64,000 nucleotides of DNA, from NCBI RefSeq assembly GCF_018205975.1, contig NZ_CP073577.1:992001-1056000 (forward strand). The letters are read 5' to 3'. Under the pieces are notes generated by a model that was not told the origin of the DNA, did not search any database, and was given only the letters and a program-made list of their open reading frames with translations. The position numbers and the translations under genes were made by a program. Below are positions 37,355-47,220 of this stretch, piece by piece. The first letter of the stretch is position 1; every line of letters starts with the position of its first letter. The DNA is from Erythrobacter sp. JK5 (lineage in GTDB: Bacteria; Pseudomonadota; Alphaproteobacteria; Sphingomonadales; Sphingomonadaceae).

Positions 37355-37902
37355 TGCCTGAACGCCGGGCCACCCAGCCCGGCGATTCTGCGCAACTGTG
37401 CCTGTCGTGCGGATTGTGCTGCGATGGCAGCCTGTTCGCGCGCGGAGAAATCGAACGGGCCTCCGCCGAAACATGGCAGCGCCGCGGCCTCGATTGTGCC
37501 GAAAGCGACGGCAGGGCGTTCTTCCTGCAACGCTGCGCCTGCCTCGATGGAACGGCCTGCAGCCTGTTCGCAACCGGTCGTCCAGCCATCTGCGAGCGTT
37601 TTCGATGTGTCCCGCTGCGCGAACTCGAAGCCGGGCAGAAATCTCTCGAGCGATCGCGCGAAACCATCGAGCGGGCGGTGCGCCTGCGCGGCGAAGTCAG
37701 GTCGGCATCACACGCGGCGGGCGTTTCGTTCCGCAACTTCCTGCACTTGAAGGATGAACTGGCAGCGGCATTCGTTACGCGGGCCGACGGTTCCGACCAC
37801 GACGCCATCGCTGGCGCGCTTGTCGCGCTTGCACGTTTCAATGCCTTTGCCGAAGCGGAACTGCTGCCCGACGACGAAGGCGATCAATTGTCGAAGCTGT
37901 AG
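37354..37902 (+). CDS. YkgJ-like cysteine-cluster protein
   Basis: 182 residues. The N-terminus carries [14 protein letters not shown], the CxxCGxCC motif of the YkgJ/UPF0153 family, and further cysteines at [12 protein letters not shown] and ICERFRC. Together they are thought to bind zinc or an Fe-S cluster. Function is unknown. It overlaps the MoxR stop (TGATG), so it is co-translated with it, and it overlaps the convergent MCP gene by 19 bp. Confidence 0.8.
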   Translation: MPERRATQPGDSAQLCLSCGLCCDGSLFARGEIERASAETWQRRGLDCAESDGRAFFLQRCACLDGTACSLFATGRPAICERFRCVPLRELEAGQKSLERSRETIERAVRLRGEVRSASHAAGVSFRNFLHLKDELAAAFVTRADGSDHDAIAGALVALARFNAFAEAELLPDDEGDQLSKL

Positions 37903-39287
37903 GCCAGCTCGAAGTCGCCCCAGCGGCGACCATTCACGAACAAGGGCACATACACGTTGCGGACGACGCGATAGTCCTTGCCGTTCCCCTCCTGCCGATA
38001 CACCGCCATCATGTAGGGTGCGCTGCTTTCCTTGGCCTTGCGGTCGATCGCCTCGAGGATGATCCGTCCGTTGCGGCAGTATTGGGTGTCATGAGTCTGA
38101 TCGCCCGTGGGCCTGCGCGAGAATTCCTCGAGATGCGTCGGCAGAAAGCCCTTCATGTCGGTACAGGCGGCGGCGATTACCCTGCTGTCATCGCTTCGGG
38201 TCCGGTCGAGAAACGGACGCCAGTTGGCATCCGACCAGTCCGAAAGGCGTGTGCGAAACAAGGGCGGGTTGCTTCCTTCGACCTGCCTGTATTCCTGATC
38301 GAACAGCGCGTGCTCGTCGAGCTTCCCGTCCGCGATCTGGCTTTCCGTGAGCGTAGCGATCTCGTCCGCGATCGCCTGAGCCCGCTGGACCATCGCGCTG
38401 TCTTCAGGGCTGAGACCTGCCTGCACGATCCGGTCGAACATTTCGCTCGCGGTCATTTCCAGCTCGCCCATGCGTTTGTGGGCGCCCTGCAGCTGATCCT
38501 CGTTTTCGCGCGCGGCGGCATCGTAGCTGGTGAGCACGCGCTGCACCCCGTCGACGTGCCCGCTGATCGTTCCGGTCGAGCGCGCGATCACGTCGTTCTG
38601 CTTGTCGACTTCCTCGACCAGCTCACCAACGCTCGCAATGGTGTTCTCGATCCGCGCGACCGATGTCTTCGCCTCGCCGCTGGCCCCTGCACCGGCTTCG
38701 ATCCGGCCAATGACCACGCTCGCCTCCTCGCCCAGCGCCTCGACCGTCAGGGTGATTTCCTCGGTCGCCTTGCGCGTATCGTTAGCGAGGCTCTTCACTT
38801 CGCTGGCTACCACCGCAAACGTCCTCCCGGCATCGCCCGCACGCATCGCCTCGATCGTGGCGTTGAGCGCGAGGATGTTGGTGGTTTCGGCGATATTGTC
38901 GATATCCAGCGCGCTGCGGCGCACCTGCTCGATGGCGGCGGAAAAGCTGGTGACGTGCTGGCCCAGCGCATCGACCAGTTCGAGCACCGAATTGATCTGT
39001 GCGAGCGACGACTGGATCAGCGAGGTCCCCTCGCCCAACCGCTCGATCGCGCGTTCGGACAGCAGCCGCGCTTCGTCGCTCGCTTCGGAGACCTTGACCT
39101 GATCGGCTTCGAGCGCGCTCACCGTCCCGCGCAAGGCCTCGTGCTCGGCCCGCAGCCGTTCAGAGGATCTGATGACCGCTTCGACCACCCCGGCAACATC
39201 GGTGCATCCGACGGTGACTGCACCGCAACTTTCGGGGATCTTGTCGAGTGCGGTTGCGCTGCCGGTATCGATTGCGATCGGTTTCAT
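37884..39287 (-). CDS. Soluble methyl-accepting chemotaxis protein with C-terminal sensor
   Basis: 467 residues, no transmembrane segment and no HAMP domain. The signalling hairpin is central: [38 protein letters not shown] (about residues 135-170). The C-terminal about 150 residues ([43 protein letters not shown]) resemble the sensor domains seen at the C-terminus of some soluble MCPs. It should signal through CheA/CheW to chemotaxis or a related output. No che or flagellar gene is near. It sits between the MoxR and VWA genes on the opposite strand. Confidence 0.85.
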   Translation of the reverse strand: MKPIAIDTGSATALDKIPESCGAVTVGCTDVAGVVEAVIRSSERLRAEHEALRGTVSALEADQVKVSEASDEARLLSERAIERLGEGTSLIQSSLAQINSVLELVDALGQHVTSFSAAIEQVRRSALDIDNIAETTNILALNATIEAMRAGDAGRTFAVVASEVKSLANDTRKATEEITLTVEALGEEASVVIGRIEAGAGASGEAKTSVARIENTIASVGELVEEVDKQNDVIARSTGTISGHVDGVQRVLTSYDAAARENEDQLQGAHKRMGELEMTASEMFDRIVQAGLSPEDSAMVQRAQAIADEIATLTESQIADGKLDEHALFDQEYRQVEGSNPPLFRTRLSDWSDANWRPFLDRTRSDDSRVIAAACTDMKGFLPTHLEEFSRRPTGDQTHDTQYCRNGRIILEAIDRKAKESSAPYMMAVYRQEGNGKDYRVVRNVYVPLFVNGRRWGDFELAYSFDN

Positions 39288-39413
39288 TTCTGCGGCCCCT
39301 GTTGTTGCGATCGGCAGTAATCCGGGATGGTTAGCGAAGCCTTAAACCGTGCGCGTGCTGCGCCGCGTCAACAGGGCTGGAAAGCGGACCCGGTCGCGGC
39401 TACATCCGCCTTC

Positions 39414-40598
39414 ATGTTTTTCAACTTCGTCGACGAACTGCGCGAAGCCGGGATTCCGGCGAGCTTCAAGGAACACCTGACGCTGCTCGAGGCGCTCGAC
39501 CGGGACGTGATCGAGCAGACGCCCGAAGCGTTCTACTACCTCTCGCGCGCGACCTTCGTGAAGGACGAAGGTTTGCTCGACCGCTTCGACCAGGTGTTCC
39601 ACAAGGTGTTCAAGGGGATCATGTCCGATTACGGGCAAAACCCGGTCGATATCCCGGAAGACTGGCTGAAGGCGGTGGCCGAGAAATTCCTCACCGAGGA
39701 GGAAATGGCCGCAATCGAGAAGCTCGGCGACTGGGACGAGATCATGGAGACGCTGAAAAAGCGGCTCGAGGAACAGGAAAAGCGCCACCAGGGCGGCAAC
39801 AAGTGGATCGGCACCGGCGGCACCTCGCCGTTCGGCAATTCGGGCTACAACCCCGAAGGCGTCCGGATCGGCGGCGAAAGCAAGCACAAGCGCGCGATCA
39901 AGGTCTGGGAAAAGCGCGAGTTCAAGAACCTCGACAACACCAAGGAGCTCGGCACCCGCAACATCAAGATGGCGCTGCGCCGCCTGCGCCGGTTCGCCCG
40001 CGAGGGCGCGGCGGACGAGCTCGATCTGGATGCGACGATCGACGGCACGGCCAAGCAGGGCTGGCTCGACATCCACATGCGGCCCGAGCGGCACAATGCG
40101 GTGAAGCTGCTGCTGTTTCTCGATGTCGGCGGCTCGATGGATCCGTTCATCAAGCTGGTCGAAGAGCTGTTCAGCGCCGCCACAGCCGAATTCAAGAACC
40201 TCGAATTCTTCTACTTCCACAATTGCCTGTACGAAGGCGTGTGGAAGGACAATCGCCGCCGCTGGCAGGAACGCACCAAGACCTGGGACGTGCTCCACAA
40301 ATATGGCCACGATTACAAGGTGATCTTCGTCGGCGATGCCGCGATGAGCCCTTACGAAATCACCCACCCGGGCGGCAGTGTCGAGCATATGAACGAGGAA
40401 GCGGGCGCGGTGTGGATGCAGCGCGTGGCCAACACCTATCCTGCGACCGTATGGCTCAATCCCGTGCCCGAAAAGCAATGGGGCTATTCGCAGTCTACCA
40501 AGATGCTGAAGCAACTGGTCGGCGACCGGATGTACCCGCTGACGCTGGACGGCCTCGACGATGCGATGCGTGAATTGAGCAGGAAGCAGGGACACTAG
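39414..40598 (+). CDS. VWA domain-containing CoxE-like protein
   Basis: 394 residues. It starts MFFNFVDELREAGIPASFKEHLTLLEAL, the usual CoxE-like N-terminus, so ATG 39414 is preferred to one 29 codons upstream. The C-terminal von Willebrand A-like domain has LFLDVGGSMDPF, a MIDAS-type site where the usual D-x-S-x-S reads D-V-G-G-S. CoxE-like proteins act with MoxR/CoxD ATPases. The partner ATPase is at 36494, separated by the MCP. Confidence 0.88.
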   Translation: MFFNFVDELREAGIPASFKEHLTLLEALDRDVIEQTPEAFYYLSRATFVKDEGLLDRFDQVFHKVFKGIMSDYGQNPVDIPEDWLKAVAEKFLTEEEMAAIEKLGDWDEIMETLKKRLEEQEKRHQGGNKWIGTGGTSPFGNSGYNPEGVRIGGESKHKRAIKVWEKREFKNLDNTKELGTRNIKMALRRLRRFAREGAADELDLDATIDGTAKQGWLDIHMRPERHNAVKLLLFLDVGGSMDPFIKLVEELFSAATAEFKNLEFFYFHNCLYEGVWKDNRRRWQERTKTWDVLHKYGHDYKVIFVGDAAMSPYEITHPGGSVEHMNEEAGAVWMQRVANTYPATVWLNPVPEKQWGYSQSTKMLKQLVGDRMYPLTLDGLDDAMRELSRKQGH

Positions 40599-40625
40599 AG
40601 AACTTCAGACCAGAGGAGCGCGGCG

Positions 40626-41015
40626 ATGAAAGCGGTCATTCTAACCGTACTGGCCATCGGACTCATCGGTGCCAAAGGCGACGTGGACCCGGCCGAAAGT
40701 CGCTCTTCCAATCCGCCGCCGACATTGGCGCCGAGTTCCGACGCAGCCATTTCGTCAAGGCTTGCCGATCTGCTGAAGCGGGTCCGCGCGGAGGATTGCC
40801 GCGATCGCATCCATCGCGCCCGCGCAGCCGCAGGTCTGCCGCTGCTCGACCGCGAGCCTGCTGCGCCCGACAGGCCGTATCTGATCTACGCGGTCGATCG
40901 CCGGCAGGATGGCTGTTCGGTGATGATGATGAAGGGCGACCCGGACGATATCCGGCAATTACCCCGTCCGATGGAGGGTTCGCAGCTGATCCCCGCCCGA
41001 AAGCCCGGCGAGTAA
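40626..41015 (+). CDS. Secreted protein of unknown function
   Basis: 129 residues, not recognised. A short hydrophobic N-terminus (MKAVILTVLAIGLIGAKG) suggests export. The rest is polar with two cysteines (EDCRDRI and DGCSVMM) that could form a disulfide. AGAGGAGCGCGGCG precedes the ATG. It lies 27 bp after the VWA gene and 53 bp before the kinase gene on the same strand. Confidence 0.6.
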   Translation: MKAVILTVLAIGLIGAKGDVDPAESRSSNPPPTLAPSSDAAISSRLADLLKRVRAEDCRDRIHRARAAAGLPLLDREPAAPDRPYLIYAVDRRQDGCSVMMMKGDPDDIRQLPRPMEGSQLIPARKPGE

Positions 41016-41068
41016 GGCTGGCGCCCCCGTCGATCGCCTGCCATATTGCCGCACGGGGTGGGCAAGAT

Positions 41069-42295
41069 ATGACCGAAAAGCCAAGCACTTCGCGCGCCGC
41101 GCCGGCCCGGCTCGAACCCGGTACGATCCTCAACAACAATTACCGGATCGAAGAGGCGATCGGCGAAGGCGGCATGGGCAAGGTCTTCCTCGCCACCAAC
41201 ACCTTCATCGAAGAGGACCGGGTGGCGATCAAGATGATTCGCGCCGAACAATTGCACGATGAGTTGGTGCGCGAGATGTTCAGCAAGGAAGTGCGGGCCA
41301 TGGTGCGGATCACCAACCCGCGCGTCGTCTCGTATCGCACCTTCGCGCACGATCCCGATCTCGATGTCGGCTTCGTGGTCACCGAATTCATCGACGGGCC
41401 AAGCCTCGAACAGCTGATCAGGGAGGGGAAGCGGTTCACCTGCGAGGATTTGCTCACCCTGCTGACCGAAATCTGTATCGGGCTGCGTGCCGCCCACAAG
41501 GAAGGGGTGATCCATCGCGATCTGGCGCCTGACAACATCCTGCTCGAAGACGGCGATATCGACCGTCCCAAGATCATCGATTTCGGCATCGTCAAGGACA
41601 CGCGCGACCGCGAGACCATCGTCGGCACGGGGTTCGCCGGAAAGCTCAATTTCGTCGCTCCCGAACAGCTTGGCGAGCCCGAATACGAGATCGGGCCGTG
41701 GACCGACATCTACAGCCTGGCGCTGGTCGTCCTCGGACTGGCCGGGGGCGAGGAAATCGACATGGGGCACACTCCCGGCGCGGCGATCCGCAAGCGGCAC
41801 GAACCGATCGATCTCGCCGCTGCCGATCCTGCGCTGCGGCCGCTGCTGGCGGATATGCTGGCGTTGCACCCCGACCAGCGCCTGCGATCGACCGAAGACG
41901 TGATGATGCGGGTGGAAGACATACGACAGGGCGCCGCTCCACCGGACAGCTGGCCAGAGCACGCGGACAAGACGATCGTGGTGCCCAACGCGGATTTCAA
42001 CACACTGTATCGACCGCCGCCCGAGCCAGATCCCGCGCCGGTTCCGGACCCGGTCGCGGAACCTGACGAACGCGACGAATGGCTCGACGAAGCGGACGAG
42101 GAATACGGGTTCGACGAAGGCGCCGAATACGATGACGATGACGATGCCGAGGCCGGCGAGCAAACCGTCGGCAACATCATCCTGGCACTGATCCTACTCG
42201 GCGCGCTGGCCGCCCTCGCCGTGTTCGGCGGCAGCTATTTCGGGCAGTTCGCATCGATCCCGGAAAACCAGTCCGAACAATCAGGCGGCGACTGA
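41069..42295 (+). CDS. Membrane-anchored serine/threonine protein kinase
   Basis: 408 residues. Eukaryotic-type kinase domain (about 25-285): glycine loop IGEGGMGKVF, ATP lysine in VAIKMI, catalytic HRDLAPDN, DFG in IIDFGIVKD, and APE-like VAPEQ. An acidic proline-rich linker (DEADEEYGFDEGAEYDDDDD) leads to a single transmembrane helix (NIILALILLGALAALAVFGG) and a roughly 20-residue tail. There are no PASTA or other recognisable sensor repeats. The kinase domain should be cytoplasmic. ATG 41069 was chosen because upstream sequence in this frame overlaps the preceding gene. Confidence 0.9.
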   Translation: MTEKPSTSRAAPARLEPGTILNNNYRIEEAIGEGGMGKVFLATNTFIEEDRVAIKMIRAEQLHDELVREMFSKEVRAMVRITNPRVVSYRTFAHDPDLDVGFVVTEFIDGPSLEQLIREGKRFTCEDLLTLLTEICIGLRAAHKEGVIHRDLAPDNILLEDGDIDRPKIIDFGIVKDTRDRETIVGTGFAGKLNFVAPEQLGEPEYEIGPWTDIYSLALVVLGLAGGEEIDMGHTPGAAIRKRHEPIDLAAADPALRPLLADMLALHPDQRLRSTEDVMMRVEDIRQGAAPPDSWPEHADKTIVVPNADFNTLYRPPPEPDPAPVPDPVAEPDERDEWLDEADEEYGFDEGAEYDDDDDAEAGEQTVGNIILALILLGALAALAVFGGSYFGQFASIPENQSEQSGGD

Positions 42296-42297
42296 TC

Positions 42298-43499
42298 TCA
42301 ATACAGCAGGTGCTGGCGCACCTCGGCGATCCACGCCGCTTCGTCATGCGATGCCAGCGCATCGAGATCGTCCGGGGATGCGAGCGGATCGTCAACCCAT
42401 TCGCGCAGCGACGGCCCGCCGTTGATGACGTCGATCGCGCGCCGTTCAAGCTCATATTCATAGGCAAAATCACGCCACAGCTGATACGATGGATACAGCC
42501 GCCGGATAGCCTTGAAGGCCAGCGCCTGCATTCGCCACGGTCTGAATTCCCCGTGCGTGTAGTGCGTACCTTCTGCGTGGATCATCAACGCGTTGCAGAG
42601 TGTTCCTGAGTGCTTGTGAAAAGTTGGCTCGAACCAGCATTCGCGGATCGCCGCCCCTTCATCCAGTCCGGCGCGAGCCTGTGCATTCCGGCCAGCACGG
42701 CCTTCGCGTCGATATCGGGCGCGCCGGTCAGCACCTCCAGCGGGCGCGTCGTCCCCCGCCCTTCGGACAGAGTTGTGCCTTCGAGCATCACCGTTCCGGC
42801 GTAGCACCGCGCCATGTTGACGCTTGCCGCATTGGGAGAGGGGTTGATCCAGATCCGCGAGGTCGGCCAGCCAAACCCGTCTCCGTCGGGCTCCCAGCCT
42901 TCCATCGCCACAACCCGGTATTCGAGATCGAGCCCGAAATGCGCGATGAACCAGTGCCCCATTTCGCCCATGGTCAGCCCGTGCCGCATCGGCATCGGTG
43001 CGGCCCCCACGAAGCTTTCCTGCCCTGGCACGAGCATGGTTCCCTCTACCGGGCGACCGGCAGGATTGGGTCTGTCGAGCACCCACACTTCCTTGCCGTA
43101 TTTTGCTGCTTCTTCCAGCAGGTACAGCAGCGTCGTGACGAAGGTGTAGATGCGGCAGCCGAGATCCTGCAGGTCGAACAGGAACACGTCTGCGCTCGAC
43201 ATCATCTGTCCGGTCGGGCGGCGGACCTCACCGTAGAGCGAGAACACCGGGATGTTGTAGACCGGATCAAGCTCGTCGACGGTCTCGACCATGTTGTCCT
43301 GCTTGTCGCCCTTCAACCCGTGCTGCGGACCGAAAGCGCTGGTGACATTCACTCCCGTCGCGATCAGCGCATCGAGGCTGTGCGTCAGGTCGTCGGTCAC
43401 GCTGGCGGGGTGCGCCACCAGCGCGACCCGTTTGCCGGCGAGTTCACTCAGCAGGTCCTGGTCAGCGAGCAGGCGATCGATTCCCAACTTCATGGCCAT
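42298..43499 (-). pseudogene. DUF1343 (NamZ-like exo-muramidase) protein, broken by a one-base frameshift
   Basis: DUF1343 proteins include NamZ, an exo-beta-N-acetylmuramidase acting on peptidoglycan fragments. The N-terminal part reads well (GKRVALVAHPASVTDD, FGPQHGLKG, FLFDLQDLGCRIYTFVTTL, VLDRPNPAGR). At 42654-42657 the coding strand has four Gs where five would give DWMKGAAIRECWF; the tail continues one frame over (FEPTFHKHSGTLCNALMIH) to the stop at 42298. One added base restores 400 residues. No signal peptide is evident. The start is ATG 43499 or 43493, without a clear Shine-Dalgarno. It converges on the kinase gene with a 2-bp gap. Confidence 0.85.
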
Positions 43500-43564
43500 C
43501 CGGTTGGAGCAGCCGCGCGGCAAAGGCAATGGCATTTGCGCCGCCGTTCCCTATAACGGCTGAC

Positions 43565-44056
43565 ATGGACTGGACCATCGCACTTGTCGCCGCCGGCTGG
43601 GCTATCATCCTCGGTGGCGCAGGCGGTTTTCTGACCGAGATCGGCGACTGGTACCACGATTTGCGCAAACCGAGCTGGCAACCGCCCGACTGGCTGTTCG
43701 GCCCCGCATGGACGGTGATCCTCGCCCTGTCGGGCTGGAGCCTGTACCTTGCGTGGAGGGGTGCGCCATCGCCGAGCGACAAGACAATCGTGGGCGCACT
43801 GTTCGCCGTGAACTTTATCCTCCACCTCGCCTGGTCGCCGTTGTTCTTCAAGGCCAAGCGGCCCGACTGGGCACTAGTCGAGAATTTTTTCCTGTGGCTG
43901 TCGGTTCTCTCGTTGTGCGTCGTTCTGCCTGCCTACTCGCCGCTCGCCGGATGGCTCAACGTTCCGTATCTTGCCTGGGTGAGCTTCGCGTTCCTGCTCA
44001 ACTGGAAGATCATGCGACTCAACGCCCCCTTCAGAGATCGCCCGGACGAGGCGTGA
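43565..44056 (+). CDS. tspO: TspO/MBR family protein
   Basis: 163 residues with five hydrophobic helices. The signature is present: WYHDLRKPSWQPPDWLFGPAW after helix 1, then SLYLAW, and NFILHLAWSPLFF. TspO is an outer- or inner-membrane protein that binds porphyrins and lipids and tunes pigment or stress responses in alphaproteobacteria. ATG 43565 starts MDWTIALVAAGW; the few codons before it belong to the DUF1343 region on the other strand. It diverges from DUF1343. Confidence 0.9.
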   Translation: MDWTIALVAAGWAIILGGAGGFLTEIGDWYHDLRKPSWQPPDWLFGPAWTVILALSGWSLYLAWRGAPSPSDKTIVGALFAVNFILHLAWSPLFFKAKRPDWALVENFFLWLSVLSLCVVLPAYSPLAGWLNVPYLAWVSFAFLLNWKIMRLNAPFRDRPDEA

Positions 44057-44121
44057 GCAGCGCCACGTTTTCGGCAGATTGCGGTGCTATGGGCCCGTAA
44101 GAACCTGCTTGGGAGAGGTGT

Positions 44122-45189
44122 ATGGTTCTCGTTCCGCCATCAGACTACATCAATTGGGTGAAGCGCTCTGTGAACCGATTGGCCGGGACGGAGATGGCGC
44201 AGGATGGACTCAAGAACAAGGAGTACATCCTGGCCGTCAAAGGGTTTCAAGCATACGAAGGCATACCCGACAATGGTGAGGTCGATAAGCGAACCCAGGA
44301 CCACCTGATCAAGGCAAACATCCTCGTCGTTGAATATTGTGACTGGATACGAAAGGTTGTGACCAAAGAGCTGCCGGGGACGCCTGTGGGCGCGGGCCCG
44401 TGGGCAAAAGCTACTGATCACGCGGCGGTGCGCACTTATCAACGCAAGATTGGGCCTGCTCATGGAGGGCTGACCGTAGATGGCTGGGTCGGGCCTCATA
44501 CGGAATTCATCATGAACCGGTCCTCCGGGATCACGGTTCCGCCGACTTCCAAAGATCCGGTCTACGAATTCGGTGACGACGTCGTCACCGGACTGGTCCC
44601 GATGACGGTCGATGAGATCAAGGCGACGACATGGGTCATTGTAGGGCATGAGCCTAAGCCGAACTGGATGAACGCCCTCAAGGTTGGGTTTCAGTTCGCC
44701 AAGGCACTGCGATCCTTTGCCAAAGGAAGCGTCACGGTACCGACCCCTTCGATAGGAGATATCTCTTCTGCGCTTGGCGATCCGAAAAATGCTCTTATCG
44801 AAGCGGATGCAATGAAAGGCATGGCCTATGGTCTGGTAGACTTCGCATTCCACAAGGTGCGGGGCAACCGGGAACTGAAGGCCGAAAACGTACCGGGAAT
44901 CACCACGGAGGGGTTCGCCAAGGGTTATCGTATAATGCAGAGACGCTTGAGCCACCTGCACATGCGGACGGATTCAAACGGAAAGGCCATCATCGCACGA
45001 ATCAAGAAAGAAACTTCGAAACCCCGGACCATGAAGCATGTCTACAGGGGGTTGTTCGACGTTTACCAAAGCAAAGGGGCATTGGGCGGCGGACATGCAC
45101 GCGTCACCAAAATGTCTCAGCGGCACTGCAAATTCGCCTATCCCGAAATGTCAGTGGAATGCGGACCACGCGGCGATTTATCGGAATGA
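44122..45189 (+). CDS. Orphan protein with two peptidoglycan-binding-like repeats
   Basis: 355 residues, not recognised as a whole. Two stretches resemble the peptidoglycan-binding_1 fold: YILAVKGFQAYEGIPDNGEVDKRT (about 35-58) and AVRTYQRKIGPAHGGLTVDGWVGPHT (about 102-127), each with the FQ/YQ and G-x-V-G patterns. The remaining about 220 residues have no motif I know. There is no signal peptide. The base composition is clearly lower in GC than its neighbours, hinting at recent acquisition. GGGAGAGG precedes the ATG. Both flanking genes are ordinary. Confidence 0.75.
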   Translation: MVLVPPSDYINWVKRSVNRLAGTEMAQDGLKNKEYILAVKGFQAYEGIPDNGEVDKRTQDHLIKANILVVEYCDWIRKVVTKELPGTPVGAGPWAKATDHAAVRTYQRKIGPAHGGLTVDGWVGPHTEFIMNRSSGITVPPTSKDPVYEFGDDVVTGLVPMTVDEIKATTWVIVGHEPKPNWMNALKVGFQFAKALRSFAKGSVTVPTPSIGDISSALGDPKNALIEADAMKGMAYGLVDFAFHKVRGNRELKAENVPGITTEGFAKGYRIMQRRLSHLHMRTDSNGKAIIARIKKETSKPRTMKHVYRGLFDVYQSKGALGGGHARVTKMSQRHCKFAYPEMSVECGPRGDLSE

Positions 45190-45222
45190 ACCTGCGCGAC
45201 GAAACGGCAGTTTGGAGCGCTT

Positions 45223-45738
45223 CTATCTTTCGACGATCAACTGGCGGCAGGCTTCGCTGTGAAACTCCGGCTTGCCCGGCGGGAAGGCGAGCGCCCAGAA
45301 CTGCATGCCGCCATCGGCATGCTCGACAATCCCGTTGAGCGCTACCTGCGCAGGCGCGGGTAACTCGGCAGCGATGCTGGCCTTCAGAACCAGTCCTTGA
45401 TCGTTGTGCGAGCACGACAGCGCAATCGCATCGACCGGCGCATCGCGCATTCCCTCGCGAAACGAGTCGAAATCGTAGGCCGCCCAGCGGCCCGAGGGCG
45501 AAAGGTTGAATTCGCGGTAATACGTACCACCGATGGGCTGCCAGAAGATTTCGAAACAGCTGGTCTTCCAAAGATCGTCGGTCCGCATCGAAGGGCCGGG
45601 TTCAGGCAGCTTGATCGCGCCGACATTGCCTTCGAAGCGGAACTCCGCATCGCAGCCCGAAGACGTGGCGGTGATGGAAGCGGTCACAGCCTTGATCGGC
45701 CCGAGATCGCAGGTCTGGTGAAGCATCAAAGGTTGCAT
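45223..45738 (-). CDS. DOMON-like domain protein
   Basis: 171 residues. The beta-rich sequence has the hallmarks of the bacterial DOMON-like family: LWKTSCFEIFWQP, YREFNLSPSGRWAAYDFDSFREGM and the C-terminal FWALAFPPGKPEFHSEACRQ. DOMON folds bind heme or sugars in other proteins; the ligand here is unknown. No signal peptide is seen. It is convergent with the low-GC orphan and divergent from tyrS. Confidence 0.78.
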   Translation of the reverse strand: MQPLMLHQTCDLGPIKAVTASITATSSGCDAEFRFEGNVGAIKLPEPGPSMRTDDLWKTSCFEIFWQPIGGTYYREFNLSPSGRWAAYDFDSFREGMRDAPVDAIALSCSHNDQGLVLKASIAAELPAPAQVALNGIVEHADGGMQFWALAFPPGKPEFHSEACRQLIVER

Positions 45739-45816
45739 GTTGCCCCTATTGCCGAGGGGAATGCGGTGAGCAACCCACTTCCCCCGCCTCCCCAGCGCTG
45801 TTAAGCGCCGCGCACC

Positions 45817-47049
45817 ATGTCACAAAGCTACCAATCCGACCTGCTGCGCATGCTCGACGAGCGCGGCTACATCCACCAGGTTACCGATCCCGGCGCGCTC
45901 GATCAGCTCGCCGCCAGGCAGATCGTGCCCGGCTATATCGGCTTCGATGCAACCGCACCGAGCCTGCATGTCGGCAGCCTCGTGCAGATCATGATGCTGC
46001 GGCGCCTGCAGCAGACCGGACACAAGCCGATTGTCGTGATGGGCGGCGGGACGACCAAGATCGGCGACCCGTCGGGCAAGGACGAGAGCCGCAAGCTCCT
46101 CACTCCCGAGATCATCGACGCCAACATCGCCACGATCCGCGCCGTGTTCGAGCGGCTGCTGACCTTCGGAGACGGCCCGACCGACGCGATCATGGTCAAC
46201 AACGACGAATGGCTGTCAGAACTCGGCTATATCGATTTGCTGCGCGATGTCGGACCGCATTTCACGATCAACCGCATGCTGACCTTCGATTCCGTGCGGC
46301 TGCGGCTCGATCGCGAACAGCCGCTGACCTTCCTCGAATTCAACTACATGATCCTGCAGGCCTACGATTTCCTCGAGCTTGCGCGCCGCTATGACTGCCG
46401 CTTGCAGATGGGGGGCTCGGATCAGTGGGGCAATATCGTCAACGGCATGGAACTGGGTCGCCGCATGGAAGGGCATGAACTGTTCGGGCTGACCACGCCG
46501 CTGTTGACAACCGCAGACGGTGCCAAGATGGGCAAGACCGCAGCGGGTGCCGTGTGGCTCAATGAAGACCAGCTGCCCGCCTACGATTTCTGGCAATATT
46601 GGCGCAACACCGATGATCGCGACGTCGGCCGGTTCCTGCGCCTGTTCACCGACCTGCCGCTGGAAGAGATCGCCCGACTCGAAGCGCTCGAAGGCGCGCA
46701 GATCAACGATGCCAAGGTGGTGTTGGCCAACGAGGTGACGAAACTGGTGCGCGGCGACGACGCGGCCATCGCCGCGGAAGCGACCGCGCGCGAGACCTTT
46801 GCCTTGGGCGGTGCGGGTGAAGACCTTCCCACTCTCGCCGTCGGCCCCGACGGGATGCGGATCGGAGCGGTGCTGACCGAAATCGGCTTCACCGCTTCCA
46901 ATGGCGAGGCCAAGCGCAAGCTTGCCGAGGGCGCGGTCAAGCTGGATGGCGAGACCGTCAGCGATCCCGGATTCGTGGTCGCTCCCGGCGAAGGCGAAAG
47001 CCTCAAGCTCAGCCTCGGCAAGAAGAAGCACGGCATGGTGGCGCGCTAG
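45817..47049 (+). CDS. tyrS: Tyrosyl-tRNA synthetase
   Basis: A 410-residue class I synthetase. The HIGH-like motif reads HVGSL (about residue 52), the tyrosine-specific region has GGSDQWGNI, and the KMSKS-like loop is KMGKT. An S4 RNA-binding domain forms the C-terminus ([20 protein letters not shown]). ATG 45817 has no clear Shine-Dalgarno and follows TTAAGCGCCGCGCACC, so a very short leader is possible. Confidence 0.97.
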   Translation: MSQSYQSDLLRMLDERGYIHQVTDPGALDQLAARQIVPGYIGFDATAPSLHVGSLVQIMMLRRLQQTGHKPIVVMGGGTTKIGDPSGKDESRKLLTPEIIDANIATIRAVFERLLTFGDGPTDAIMVNNDEWLSELGYIDLLRDVGPHFTINRMLTFDSVRLRLDREQPLTFLEFNYMILQAYDFLELARRYDCRLQMGGSDQWGNIVNGMELGRRMEGHELFGLTTPLLTTADGAKMGKTAAGAVWLNEDQLPAYDFWQYWRNTDDRDVGRFLRLFTDLPLEEIARLEALEGAQINDAKVVLANEVTKLVRGDDAAIAAEATARETFALGGAGEDLPTLAVGPDGMRIGAVLTEIGFTASNGEAKRKLAEGAVKLDGETVSDPGFVVAPGEGESLKLSLGKKKHGMVAR

Positions 47050-47220
47050 CTGCCGGCTGTCTCGTTTCGCCGCGCCCCAGGCACGGTTGCGCACGCCCGT
47101 CGCGCGCTGCGAACCTCCGACCGCAGCGGGGCAGGCAGCCTGTCCCGGGCGCTTTACCAAATATCAGCCTTTCTCCCGCATTAGGGACTCCGCTCGATAA
47201 TAATAGGAGGGTCGGAGACT

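Noticed and set aside
47050..47220. tRNA or small RNA after tyrS
   Set aside because: No cloverleaf or T-loop GGTTCRANTCC sequence is seen, and no clear hairpin pattern.
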